From assembly GCA_032717465.1 (NCBI GenBank), contig CM064715.1:34825046-34889045 (forward strand): 64,000 nt of DNA, given 5' to 3'. The position numbers and the translations under genes are program-made. This stretch comes from Coenobita brevimanus. Taxonomy: Eukaryota > Arthropoda > Malacostraca > Decapoda > Coenobitidae. A model generated the notes under the pieces. The model made no database searches. It worked only from the letters and a program-made list of their open reading frames with translations, and was not told where the DNA came from. Below, piece after piece: positions 24,565 to 36,333 of this stretch. Within the stretch, counting starts at the first letter, position 1. The number at the start of each line of letters is the position of its first letter.

Positions 24565-26200
24565 CTATGCATCGCATGCCAGCACTATGACAAATACAGT
24601 GGAGATTATAAAGACAGTTGGTGTTGGGCTATGCACATAATATGGGTTGAACATACTCATACTCAATTCTTCCCAGGGCTTCATTGTTTCATTGATTAGT
24701 TGCATAATTCCAAACTTAGGTGAAGTCCACTTAATACTTGTGCTCATGTTTAAATTCATCTTAGTTAGTGGCTGGAAATATTTGTGTGTGATTGAGGATG
24801 GAATAGTGATTGCTGGTAGCTAAAGTGGACAAAGATGGTCTAAGTACAGCACAGTTGTCAGGTGCTATGTATAATCCTGATGCTGAAGTATGAGATGGTA
24901 TATCTAGACATATTATGAAAACTGATGTATTATGAGTGAAGTAGAAGAACTGTGAATGCCCGATGCGTTGATGATGTGTAGGTTTATCTGGAGCAAATGC
25001 GAAGTTGTAGTAGCGATGAATGTCATGATTTCTTACGATAGCCATTTCACAAGGGACTGTTCCAGTAGGCTGGAACGTGAAAATGTACGCAGGATAAAGC
25101 TGAACAGCATGTAAAGATGTACAGCACCTTCGTTCAATCGTTGATTCACTAGCGAAAGTGACAGTGTCCTGTCTCTTTGAGACCATGATGAGTTCGGTGT
25201 CTGTTGATGATGACCAAAGTGTCATTATTATTAGAAGGAAAGGGGTATATTTGATAGACTGTGAACAGATCGTCAGTTACGAAGGGTACATGAACTATTA
25301 CTAATGTTGGTGGTAGAGTTGTTCTAAATATGGATTATATAACATGAGATTCCTACCTCGGAACAGAGGCTTCAAACCATGTTCATGTATGCCTTGACTG
25401 ATTATATGACGTAGATCGTGAACTGGAAGTAGGTTAATAGTGATCTTGCCATTACCAGCATTTGGAATGCCTTTCATGAGTGCCTGGTAACAAACTCTCG
25501 TGTTATCTAACTGGAGTATTATTATGTCAATATGTTCCATGATTAGTGAGAAGTGTTGGAAAAGTGTCATGTTTCCTTCCATGGCATTTATTTTGTCCAC
25601 ACTCTGGTGAGTTATACTTTCTGCTTTTCTTAGATTTTTCGCGATCGTCTTCAATGCTGTGTTTTGACCGTCAACTAGCTTCTGTTGATATGTTAGTACC
25701 TGAGCTATTTTATTAAATTTGTTGTTTTTTCTTGAAGAGCTTCCTCTGTGGCCAATCCAAAAATGTTCCCTAGAATTGCACCACCCAGGTCGAACAAACC
25801 GCGCCTGTCACGTGTACATGTGATGTTGTTCGTGTCCATCAATGCCTCCGTTCCACGAGATGAGAGATCTTGGATCATGATGAGCATGATTGATTTAGCT
25901 CGTTCTATCTTCCATTTCGCTAACTTCACGATTTCAGTAATTTACTTCGTGTTATGAGCTTCCGAAACATAGGTAACCTATCATAAAGTCCAGTGTCTTC
26001 AGTGGCTTGGCAATATTCTCCAAAAAAGCAGGTAATTCATATAAGAAGTCCAAACTAATTTCAGTACTCATGATATCTTTCACGATTGATGTCGAGGCCG
26101 TTGGAGCTATGAGGCATCCTTGCCGTACTATATGTTGAGGGTCTAAGTGAGCATATCTTCTTGCTATACACAGGAGACTCCATGGCATAAGTCCCCTCAT
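24565..26200 (-). pseudogene. Envelope glycoprotein-like remnant (baculovirus F / errantivirus env type)
   Basis: Five minus-strand pieces in order: 25952-26200, 25705-25929, 25301-25654, 24761-25225 and 24565-24759. The second has a basic RDRR cleavage-like site (about 25801-25812) followed by the glycine- and hydrophobic-rich GLFDLGGAILGN, the layout of an F-type fusion protein. The third is helical in character. The fourth has several cysteines. The last ends in a hydrophobic segment (VFIISTVFVIVLA) that would be a membrane anchor. Frame breaks separate the pieces. The assignment is by layout and local motif, not by a database match. Confidence 0.7.
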
Positions 26201-26605
26201 CGTTACCTGCTGAAAAAAAAAAAATATTAATTTGCTAATAAAGTCATGGTGTGGTCGATGATGGTGATGATGTGCACTACAACTGGCTCGTGGAGAATAA
26301 TAACTTTTCTCGTTGTTTTACTTGTAGAAGGAGTTTAAATCGATACCTAGCTCATGTAAATGCTGTATTGTGACATTTGTAGTAACAGTCGCACCTATTT
26401 TTGTGTGTTTATTTTGCGATCTTAATTTATATTTGTGTGTATTGATTTCATTTAGTTTATTGTCACCGACGGTGTTCGGAGTTTCGATTGTGTCCAGGGT
26501 TGCATAATTGCTGGCTAAATTCCTTGAGATCTTTTTTAAATGATCAACATGAATTTGTTTTTCTTTGCCGCTCGACAGTGACTACCTTGTTTGCAGTCTT
26601 TTTAA
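26201..26605. other. Spacer between integrase and env in the Gypsy remnant
   Basis: No open frame of note. There is a short A-run near 26215-26223. The region probably includes the degraded end of pol on the minus strand. Confidence 0.5.
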
Positions 26606-27683
26606 TCACTCAGTATGGGCCTTCAAATTTTGGTGATAGTTTATTGTCTCTAGGGTGAATGACACCATAGACAATGTCTCCCAAGTCGATAGGTGATCTT
26701 TTGCCCTTTTATTGAATGCCTCCGGCATTTCATCCTTGGACATCGGTAGTTGCTTCTTCATCCTTTTGTGGATATCCTGCAATTCACACAAACGGAGTTT
26801 AGGGGAATCGTCATAATTATATATTGGTAAATTTTCACCTTCTAGAATTTCGTAAGGTAGTTGTCTGTCTATCCCGTATATAATCCAATGTGGTGTGTCT
26901 CCTATAGATTTATTAATTGCTCCATTACTTGAAGCTTCCACTCTGGGAATCCAATCATCCCAGCTTGCACAACTGTCATTAAGAATGTGAAGTAGCACAT
27001 CCAACACCTTTTTGTTTTGTCTCTTTACCAACCCATTTGATGCTGGGTGATAGGCTGACATTTACCTTGTTTTTATATTGTATTGTTTACATGTTTCTTG
27101 CAAGATTTCGGAATTAAACTCACTCCCATTATCACTTATTAATGCCTTTGGGGTTGTAAATATTCATATTATATTATCTACGATTGCCCTTGCCACTGTT
27201 TCGGCTGTCTTATCCTTAATTGGGGCTAAAATCACATATCTTGAGAAGTAGTCTGTAGCCACGAGTAGATACTGATTATTATTGTAGGATAACGGTAACT
27301 TAGTCAATGTCGACAACTTCCCACGGTCGATTAGGTACGGGGTATTGCCCTATAGGTGCAGGTGTTAACGTGTAGCCTTTGTGTCTCGCACATGACTCGC
27401 ATCAGTCTAAATGATTGTATATATCTTTTCGTAACGATGGCCAGTAGTATAACAGCCTGGCTTGTCTAACTGCCCTATCATTGCCAGGATGTCCTGCATG
27501 TGGGCTACCGTGTATTATCCTTAATACTTGAGGTATCATTTCATTAGTTACAACTAATTGTTTATTATTTTTTCTATGGTGTGGTTGTCCCAGGTTGATC
27601 CTATAGAAGGCATTATTGACTATTGTGAATTGTTCGAGTGGTATATGTAGCTTTGGTAATTGTATGTCCTCACCACTTTCCAA
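26606..27683 (-). pseudogene. Gypsy integrase remnant
   Basis: 27402-27683 holds the zinc-binding N-terminal domain (HGSPHAGHPGNDRAVRQAR). The core at 27060-27400 is recognisable only across frameshifts. 26606-27061 starts at SAYHPASNGLVKRQNK, where the glutamate expected after NGLV is Lys. The tail region follows to 26606. It is not functional. Confidence 0.82.
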
Positions 27684-27810
27684 TTTGTATATAACTTTAG
27701 ACCATGTTGGATCAGGTCTCTGTGCTTTCGAGATTTCATCATGGTTTGGGATGTTTCCCGTGAGGCCTAATGCCGCGACATGAATTGTTGTCGGGCTCCT
27801 AGGTAATGCA

Positions 27811-28157
27811 TTAGCTACTAAAGAAAATTTTCATTGAAATGAATATGTACATTGTAATTTTCAACTGTACATTTCCATCTTGCTCTCCTCCCAGAGAGGA
27901 GTTTTTGAACCTGCCAACGAGCGGTTTATGGTCGGTGAACAGGTGAATTTTGTAAATATAAACCAAATCTCGAAACTTTTGTAATGCAAAGACCATTGCA
28001 AGTGCTTCTAGGTCTGTGGTGCAACAATTTTTCTCTGTACCTTTTATTTGTCTGCTTGCGAATCCAATTGGCTGATTTTTTCCACGATTATCTTCTTGCA
28101 TCAGTACGACCCCTAGTCCTTTAAAGGACGCATCTGTGCAAATTATAAATGGTTTAT
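27811..28157 (-). pseudogene. Gypsy RNase H fragment
   Basis: Contains GFASRQIKGTEKNC, LEALAMVFALQKFRD and LFTDHKPLVG, the standard Ty3/Gypsy RNase H order. Upstream coding is lost at the (AT)n tract. The frame ends in unrelated sequence near 27830. Confidence 0.85.
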
Positions 28158-28158
28158 G

Positions 28159-28248
<90 letters not shown>

Positions 28249-28262
28249 CTCTCTCTCTCTCT
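28158..28262. repeat. (AT)n then (CT)n microsatellite
   Basis: About 85 bases of AT, then TTTAT and CTCTCT. It sits at the 3' end of the minus-strand LINE and is probably its tail. Confidence 0.95.
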
Positions 28263-30110
28263 ACAGTATATAATTATAATCCGGACCTCCTTTCCCACCC
28301 TAGGGCAGGGTGAAGAGTAGCAACGTCCAGACAGCCCAAATTTGCCCGATCCAATGGGCCACGCTTCCATTCACTCATCATTTAAGCCCCCGGAATCCTC
28401 GCTGTATTGGATATGCCAAAAACATTCCCATGATCTGTAGCTTCACATAAACGTATCTGACTGAGTCAATCCGGACGCTGCCACGTTAAAAAGGGATGCC
28501 ACATTCCCTCTTCACACAATGTTCATTCAGTCAGCTCGATCTCTTGTCAGTTCACTAGCCTTACTGACTTCCAGACATCTCTTCCTCACACAGTCATCCA
28601 CCATATCTCTCCACCTTCTCCTTGGCCTACTTCGCCTCCTCCCTCGTTCAGAATCGCTCAGATATGCCTTTTTCACCACTCTGTTGTTATCCATTCTCTC
28701 CACATGACCATACCATCTCAGTACACTCTTCGCTTCTGGTGTCCACCGACTTCCTCACTCCACATCTTTCACGAATCACATTATTTCGTATCGTATCCAC
28801 CCTCTGTACTCCATATACATTCCTCAGCAGTCCCATCTCCACTGCTTTTAACTCTTGACTTTTCATTTTCATTCCACACCATAGTCTCACATCCATATGT
28901 TAAAGTTGGCACTAACACTCCTTCATGCAAGCCTCGTGCAGCTGCAACGCTCAAGCCTTTGTGTCTTATCAAGGCCCTCATTGCACCAGCTACTTTTCTT
29001 CTTTGTGTCACTCTACTATCAACTTCTTTTGCACATTTTCCTCTCTTTTCTATCACTGTACCCAGGTATTTGAACTCTCTCACCAGTTCCAGTCTCTCTC
29101 CATTCACGGTAACATCGCACTGGGAGTCACCTTCTCTCTCATTAACCATCCCTTTACTCTTTTCTACATTTACTCTCAAGGGACGACGCTCACAGACATC
29201 AGCAAAACTCTACACTAGCCTACCAAGTTCTTGCCCGGTACTTGCAAGCAGTACTGCATCATCAGCATACAACAAATTTGAGATATTCCATCAATCACTA
29301 CTCACTACCAACGCCGTTCCTCTCTCCATTACTCGTGTTTTTACTTCTCTCATCACTCCATCCATATATACTGTATATTGAACAACCATGGGGACATCAC
29401 ACAACCTTGTCGCACGCTCACACCGACCGTAAACCATTCACTTAGATGTCCATTAACCCTCACACATGCTTCACTACCATCATAAAAACTCTTGACGGCA
29501 CCTAGCAACTTACCATCTTCACCGTACATACATTAAACTTTCCACAATATTTCTCTGTCCACTTTGTCGTATGCTTTTTCCAGAGCCATGAATGCAATAA
29601 ATACCTTATGGTCCTTCTCACAAGCCTTCTCTGCTATCTGTCTCACTGCAAATGTTTGATCCACTCATCCTCTGCCACTCCTAAAGCCACCCTGTTCAGC
29701 ACTAACTAGGACTTCTGATATCTCTCTTACTTTATATTAATTCTTCCATATACATTCCCTAACACACTCAAGAAACTTATGCCACGATAATTCTTGCACT
29801 CACTTCGCTCACCTTTATTTTTGTACAGGGGTACAGTCACAGCCTTTTTCCACTCTGCAGGCACAGTTTTACTCATCCATGCCCTCTTATATATCTCCAA
29901 CAAGCACTTCATTCCACTCTCTCCATTACACTTAGGCATCTCCTGATGCACCTCGTCAACCCAAGCTGCTTTCCCATTTTCAGCCGCTTCACTGCACTCT
30001 TCACCTGTGTGAGTGTCATGTGTTCTGGCGCTGCATTCCTCTGCACACCCCCGAAACCAATCATGTAAACAGCCACTCTGCTCTCTCTATTCCCATTCAT
30101 CAGGCTTTCA
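28263..30110 (-). pseudogene. Non-LTR retrotransposon RT and 3' UTR (LINE family C), 3' half
   Basis: On the minus strand, 29909-30110 begins the RT-proximal linker (ESLMNGNRESRVAVY), 29727-29951 has VPLYKNKGERSECKNYRGIS, about 29255-29280 encodes the YADD catalytic box across a frame break, and 28781-29179 holds the thumb (VREFKYLGTVIEKRGK; LTYGCETMVW). The 3' UTR extends to the (CT)n/(AT)n tail at 28262. This is the 3' half of the element whose endonuclease half lies at 33075-34322. The two are separated by the Jockey-type insertion. Confidence 0.83.
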
Positions 30111-30213
30111 TTTTTTTTTTTTTTGCGAGGAAGAAGGAACCAAAGGCTATGAGCCCGCAACAGTTCCTTCCAAGAAAAAAAAAAAACAACAACAATACAA
30201 AAGAGAGCCAAAT

Positions 30214-30802
30214 TCAAGATCTGTTCATTTCGAGATCCCTGGACACACTGAGTTTGAAAGACATTAGATCATAGGAAGTAGGAAATACAGACAGAGGGTG
30301 ACAGTTCCAGAGTTGAGCTGTTGCATAAATGAAGGATTGGGAGTAACGGTTAACTCTTGCTTTAGAGAGCTGGACAGAAAAAGGATGAGAGTTTATTGCT
30401 AGACGGGTGCTACGCACCCGTCGTAAAGGTGGAGGGATGCTAGCAGACAGTTCAGAGGAGCAATGACCATGGAAGTAGCGATCAAAAAAGAGATAAAGAG
30501 GCAACAGTGCGGCGAAGAGACAGAGGTTGAAGGGAGCCAGTAAGAGGAGCAGAGTTGATGAGATGAAATGCCTTTGACTCCACCCTATTAAGAAGAGTTG
30601 TATGTGGAGAGCCTCCCCACACGTGGGAGTTGTACTTCATACAGGGGCGAATAAATCTCATATATAAAGTCAACAACTGTACAGGGGTAAAGAAAGTACG
30701 GAGTCGGATTAGCACACCTAATCTCTTGGAAGCAGATTTTACAAGAGATGTAATATCTTTCCAAGATAAATCCTGAGTGAATGAGACCCCAAGCATGTTC
30801 AA
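30214..30802 (-). pseudogene. Jockey-type RT C-terminal pieces
   Basis: 30482-30802 encodes LGVSFTQDLSWKDITSLVKSA and YMRFIRPCMKYNSHVWGGS, the conserved thumb. 30214-30504 encodes the tail FIYATAQLWNCHPLSVFP. The two overlap in different frames near 30490, so a frameshift separates them. Confidence 0.85.
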
Positions 30803-31482
30803 GGATGATGCTGGATTGTGCTGAATATTATTAAAATTTCATGGGTACTCCTGTAGATGATTCTGTCGGGTTGTTAGGTGTAAAAACTGAGTCTTAGATG
30901 CATTAAAACAACAAGATTATTTTCACCCCAGTCACAGATACGAGCCATGTCAGACATTAGGAGTGCCATAGCCTCATCCCTTGACTGTTGAAGTACCTGC
31001 TGAGATGGACGTTGCGGGAACCGAATGGTAAGGTGAAAGGTGGAATCATCAGCATACGAATGGATAGGGTTAGATATACAGCTTAGAAGATCATTGATGA
31101 ATAAAAGGAAGAGAGTTGGTGATAGGACAGAGCCCTGAGGAACACTACTGGTAATAGATCTGGAGAAGAATGGTGGCCGTCTACAACAGCAGCTATAGAA
31201 CGACCAGAAAGGAAGCTGTAGATGAAGACACAGATGGAAGGATAGAAACCGTAAGAGGACAGTTTGGAAATTAAAGATTTGTGCCAGACTCTATCGAAAG
31301 CCTTTGAGATGTCAAGTGCAATGGCAAAGCTTTCGCCAAAGTCCCGAAAGGAGGATGACCAGGAGTCTGAAAGGTAGGTGAGAAGATCGCCAGTTGAGCG
31401 TCCCTGACGGAACCCATACTGACGATCAGAAAGAAGGTTGTGATAGGAAAGATGCTTTAAAATTTTTCTGTTAAGAATAGAC

Positions 31483-32688
31483 TCAAAAACTTTTGAGACA
31501 GGATGTTAAAGCAATTGGACGATAGTTAGAGGGTTGGGAGTGGTCACCCTTCTTTGGGACAGGCTGAATGAGAGCAAACTTCCAGCAAGAAGGAAAGATA
31601 CAAGTTGAAAGACAAAGGCGAAAGATTTTACCTAGGCAGGGTGTAAGCACAGAAGCACAGTTCTTGAAGACAACAGGAGGGACTCCATCAGGCCCATATG
31701 CCTTGTTAGTATTTAGGCCAGTGATGGCAGAAAATACATCAGCTGAAGAAATTTCAATGTCAGCCATGAGGAAGTCAGAGGGGGGAAGTGATGGAGGAAC
31801 AGCACCGGAATTATCTAAGGTGGAATTGAAGGAGAAAGTCTGAGCAAAGAGATCTGCTTTATCAGTAGAAGAAATAGCTTCAGAACCATCAGAGTTGAAA
31901 AGAGGAGGGAAGGATGATGAGGTAAAGTTGTTAGAAAGGTTTTTGGCAAGGTGCCAGAAAGGGCGAGAAGATTTTGAGTTGGAGAGTTGAGAGCATTTAG
32001 TGCGGATGAAATTATTTTTAGCAAAGCGAAGAACGGACTTAGCACGATTCCGGGCAGAAACATAAAAAAGATGTGATTCAGGTGTGGGTTGGCTCCGGTA
32101 CCTTTTATAGGCCCTCTCCTTGTTGCGGATAGCATTAGAACAAGCGTGATTAAACGAAGGCTTTCTTGCATTAGTCAAAGGATATGAGAAAGGAATGTAT
32201 GCTTCCATGCCCGGGAGAAAATCCTCTGTAATGTGCAAGGCACACTCAGATTGCTCCCAACCATGGAAGCAATAATCATTCCAGGGAAAATCAAAGAAGT
32301 ACTGCCTGAGGGCCTCCCAATCTGCAGCTCCAAAGTGCCACAGTCGCCACTTCTTTGGAGGATCCACAGACTGTACTGGAGCGATAGGACAGGTTAAGGT
32401 ACTAAGGTTGTGATCGGAGGAGCCCAATGGAGAGAAAAGATTAACAGTGTAAGCAGAAGGATTAGTAGTAAGGAAGAGGTCAAGTATGTTGGAGCTCTCT
32501 CCAAGGCGGTCAGGGATACGGTTAGGGTGCTGTACAAGCTGCTCTAGGTCATCAAGAATAGAAAAGATGTAGGCTTGTTCACCAGGTGGATCCGTGAAAG
32601 GAGAGGAGAGCCAAAGGTGGTGGTGAACATTGAAATCTCCTAGAATGGAGATTTCAGAAAAAGGAGAAATGGATGGAATGTGTCTCAT
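31483..32688 (-). pseudogene. Jockey-type endonuclease/RT ORF (401 codons)
   Basis: Residues 1-90 include [15 protein letters not shown] (the endonuclease GDFN motif) and [11 protein letters not shown] (the SDH motif), with both catalytic elements present. A linker with [21 protein letters not shown] precedes the RT start near residue 335: [19 protein letters not shown], then [19 protein letters not shown]. The frame stops at CLKSF, just inside RT motif 2. The remaining RT (30800-31480) is present but broken; GRSTGDLLTYLSD-like sequence lies on the minus strand near 31390. Upstream endonuclease residues lie in another frame to 33050. Confidence 0.85.
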
Positions 32689-33074
32689 TGTAGAAGTAAG
32701 ATAGTCGACGAATTTTTGATAGTAGAATTAGGAGATAATTAAACAGCGCAGATATATTTAGTCAGAGAATGACAGGAAAGCCGAAGCCGTAGAGTAGAGA
32801 ATTCAAAAGAATCAAGTTCAGGAACACGAGAGCAAGATTAGTCGTTGTGTACATATACACAACAGCCACCTTTGGCTTTGAAATGAGTATAGAGAAAGTA
32901 GGAGGATACAGAAAAGGGTTTGATGTCAGTTGCCTCAGACAGCTGAGTCTCGATTAGAAAGAGAAGGTGAGGTTTAGAAGAGGAGAGGTGATGTTCAGCA
33001 GAGGAAAGGCCACGAATGTTGCAGAAATGAAGAAGCTTTCCATCTGGTCCTTACTTCAACCCCATGGCATGGGT

Positions 33075-34322
33075 TAATAATCTACCACCTACATCTTTCA
33101 ACACCATCACATTTCTTTCCGCTTTCAGTCCTACATTCCCGCACCTCTTTCCAGAATAACTTCCTATTTTCAGAGTAGTTCACATTCATTTTTCTTCTTA
33201 GATCATCATTTACCTCCTCTTTCTCTTCTTATATCATCATTTACCTCCTCTTTTTCTTCTTAGATCATCATTTACCTCCTCCTTTTTCCTCTTCACTAGC
33301 CTCTTTACGTGCTTCTTGCTCTCAGTATATTCAGTTCTTATTTCAGCTGAACCACATTAACCTAAAACCACTTTAGCCACTTCTTTCTCTTTTCCTCCAC
33401 CGCTCTCTTAACCTCCTCATCCCACCATGCCGTACCTTTCGTCTATGTTGTTACTCTTGCCACACCACACACCGCTTTAGCATTCCTAACTAGGCAATCC
33501 CTATATGCATTCCACAGGCTGTCCAGATCCCTTTCATTCCAGTTCACTGACTCTAGCTCCTCCTCTACTTTGGTCCTGTAATCATTTGCCATTTCTTTGA
33601 TTCTCATCTTCTCAACTTGCAATCTTTCTCCCTGACTGCTCCTCTCTCTCCTGACAGCCCTCATATCAGCAGCCATTCCCATCATCGACCTCTCTACGAG
33701 CGCATAATCAGTCAGGCTTCTTTCAACCCGATCTCCGTTCCCTCTATACCATGTATATTTATGTGCGTCTTTGTGTTTGAAATACGAGTTACAAATGCAC
33801 AACCTCCTCTCCTGACACATATCCTTTCGTTGCTTCCCATTATCATTTTCTCCTGGTATTCCATTACAACCTCATATGTTAAACTCAGGACCAGTGCCTA
33901 CTCTTTCATTCATATCACTCATTACGATTACCTTATAGCTCCTGGGCATTTCTCCCACTACTTCGTCCAGCTCACCCCAGAACCTGTCTTTTTTCTCTCA
34001 CTCCTGTCCTCACACGGTGCATACGCCACAATTACTGCCACTTTCGCCTTCTCAAACTTGAACTTGACATACATACATTTCGAGTTGACACATTTGTACT
34101 GTCTCATTCCACTCTGACACACCTCATTCATCAACAAAGCAACTCCTTCCTTGCATCTTCCTCTCCAATTCATGCCCGATCGAACACATTTCACACCCTC
34201 CCACTCCTCCACTTCACACCCTTTCATTTTCATTTCACACAGTGCCATCAAGGCATATCTCGAACTCTTTAACGCATTCACCACTTCCACACTCTTGCTC
34301 TCCTCATTCACGCCTCTCACAT
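33075..34322 (-). pseudogene. LINE family C endonuclease half (5' part)
   Basis: 33958-34320 (minus) carries the APE endonuclease N-terminal half: YALMALCEMKMKG, MNWRGRCKEGVALLMN and VAVIVAYAP. 33443-33820 carries its C-terminal part and linker: HKYTWYRGNGDRVERSLTDY and NWNERDLDSLWNAYRDC. A frame break near 33830-33950 separates them. The 3' side ends at the Jockey-type insertion after VGGRLL. It is the source family of the arm fragments at 1017-1783 and 14908-15715. Confidence 0.85.
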
Positions 34323-34337
34323 TCTACATGGCCATAT

Positions 34338-34670
34338 AGAGAGAGAGAGACAGAGAGAGAGAGAGAGATTGATACAGATATCGATAGATAGATTGATATA
34401 GATATCGATAGATAGATAGATATAGATAGATAGACAGATAGATATAAGTAGATAGATAGATAGATAGATATAGGTAGATAGATAGATAGATAGATATAGA
34501 TGGATAGATATATAGATAGATAGATAAATATAGATAGATAGATATAGATAAAGAGATAGATAGATAGATAGATACAGATAGATAGAGTGATAGATATAGA
34601 TAGAGAGAGAGAGTGATAGATAAAGATAGATAGATAGATAGAGAGAGAGACAGAGAGACAGATAGAGATA

Positions 34671-34754
<84 letters not shown>

Positions 34755-34874
34755 AAGAGAGAGAGAGAGAGAGAGTATATATATGTATATAGACATATTC
34801 ATACATATAGATAGATAGATAGATACAGAAAGACAGATAGAGAGATACCTATATATATATATATATATATATAT
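34338..34874. repeat. Compound (GA)n/(GATA)n/(AT)n microsatellite
   Basis: About 330 bases of GATA/GACA variants, then interspersed AT and GA runs, ending in (AT)n at 34850-34874 where the first Gmr1-like LTR begins. Confidence 0.97.
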
Positions 34875-35633
34875 TCTTACGGAACAGAGAAAACTGTCCC
34901 GCAAAGTTCCAGGTTCAAAACAAAAGAGTTAGGTAAAATTACAAGTTAAAGTTTAATGCTCAAACTAACAACTAAACATTCAGGACTCATAAGGATAAAG
35001 TAATGGCAAAAAACAGGTTAAATATATGGTTAACTGCAATAGCCTCTATTAACACGAAATTAGCAAGTGTAAATTTATCTAAGTCAGCCCTGATAAAATG
35101 AGAAAACCGGATAATGCTCAGTTAATGCAAGATATGTTATTACAGATACAAAATATTATCAATAATGACTGACATAAAAAAACTCCACATGAATCACAAA
35201 AACCTTACCAGGCCTACGAATCAACACCTTATGCTATACAGTACAAGAAAAAATGTAATAACACTTATACTCAAAATACACAGCAGCTAGATGGTTGGAG
35301 ACTTCCTGAGCACTCACAAAAATAATAACAACTGTAAAGGGAAGGACAGAGATGTGAACAAAGTGAGGAGTAGATCTAAGTGGCAATTAATGCAGAGACT
35401 GAGCTCATTATATAGGGGCCGGCAGAGCTTGATACAACTTGTAAGAAGGACGCGCAAATGAAGCCATAGGGAACAAAGAGTTGACAATCCTGCTCTGAAC
35501 AACAGAAAGAACGACTTACTCTACTATAAGGGTTAGAAGGGGGGAGTGAAGTAGAACACGCTCGTGATCAAACATGCAGCATAAAGTACGTTAGAATTAT
35601 ACAAAGGATGATGAAATCATAGGCTATGTAACA
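34875..35633 (-). repeat. Copy A 3' LTR
   Basis: Runs from TCTTACGGAAC (one change from TGTTACGG) to CTATGTAACA. It is about 96-98% like the other copy-A LTR where compared by eye. Confidence 0.92.
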
Positions 35634-35757
35634 CCTCCCCACAAAGAAAAAGAAATTTACAGGGGAAATTTCTTATTACTCTAAGACAATCTGTCTAAAG
35701 TCTAGATAAGCAATCTGCAATAACATTTTCTTTCCCCTTGACATGTTGTATGTCTAA

Positions 35758-36252
35758 TTAATACTCCTGAAGAAGTAGACTCCATCTTGTCAATCTCTGA
35801 TTTTTATCTTTAAACTTACTAAGGAATTTCAGTGGGTTATGATCGGTATAAATGTCTATGGGGTCAAAACCAGAACACAAATAAAATGAAAAATGCTGTA
35901 AACCCAAAATCAAGGCCAAAAGCTCTTTCTCAATAGTTGAGTAGTTCTTTTGAGGTGGAGTGAACTTCTTACTGTAATAAGATACAGGGTGTTCAATACC
36001 CTGATCATCCTCTTGCAGCAAAACAGCCCCAGCTCCTGTATCACTTGCGTCAACAGCCATCTTAAAAGGCTTAGCAAAATTTCGAGTAGCGAGCACTGGC
36101 TGACTTAATAGAATAGCTTTAAGTTTGCTGAAAGAGGATTCACAGTTATCGGTCCAGACAAATTTAACTCCCTTTTTCAGTAGGTCTGTAAGTGGTGATA
36201 CAAGAATTGAAAAGTTAAGAACAAATCTCCTGTGATAACCTACCATTCCCAA
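35758..36252 (-). pseudogene. Copy A RNase H
   Basis: MAVDASDTGAGAVLLQED (first Asp), STIEKELLALILGLQHF (Glu) and IYTDHNPLKFLSKF (Asp), with the GYHRRFVLNFS connection at the start. It is the last coding module before the 3' LTR and is not followed by an integrase. Confidence 0.93.
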
Positions 36253-36333
36253 AAATCTTTGTAGCTCTTTCCTACTTTTAGGTCTGGGAAGATCACTTAT
36301 AACCTGAACCTTAGTTCCTGGTGGTGCAATATG

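Larger units (their letters stand above)
24562..28157 (-). mobile_element. Env-bearing Ty3/Gypsy (errantivirus-like) remnant
   Basis: Read on the minus strand, the order is RNase H (27811-28157), integrase (26606-27683) and an envelope-like ORF region (24565-26200). The upstream RT, protease, gag and 5' LTR are absent: the sequence is cut at 28157 by an (AT)n tract and a LINE. The 3' side is interrupted by the BEL insertion at 24556. The combination of Gypsy pol and a downstream env with a furin-like site is characteristic of insect and other invertebrate errantivirus-like elements. Multiple frameshifts make it a fossil. Confidence 0.8.
30111..33074 (-). mobile_element. Jockey-group LINE inserted into LINE C
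   Basis: A minus-strand non-LTR element with an A-tail (T-run on plus, 30111-30124). It runs from an APE endonuclease N-terminus near 33050 (NIRGLSSAEHHL; KGGCCVYVHND) through the ORF at 31483-32688 to the RT C-terminus (30482-30802 and 30214-30504). It is nearly complete in order but carries stops at about 32870 and 32745, a frameshift near 32690 and a gap in the RT palm. Tail and clade differ from the flanking LINE. Confidence 0.85.

Noticed and set aside
28500..29445. Plus-strand Ser/Pro/Leu-rich frames (also 5342-7356 and 10731-11275 regions)
   Set aside because: They are antisense to LINE RT domains whose motifs are clear on the other strand.
34400..34650. CRISPR-like or telomeric array
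   Set aside because: The unit is GATA/GACA with no spacers and no fixed long repeat. It is a compound microsatellite.
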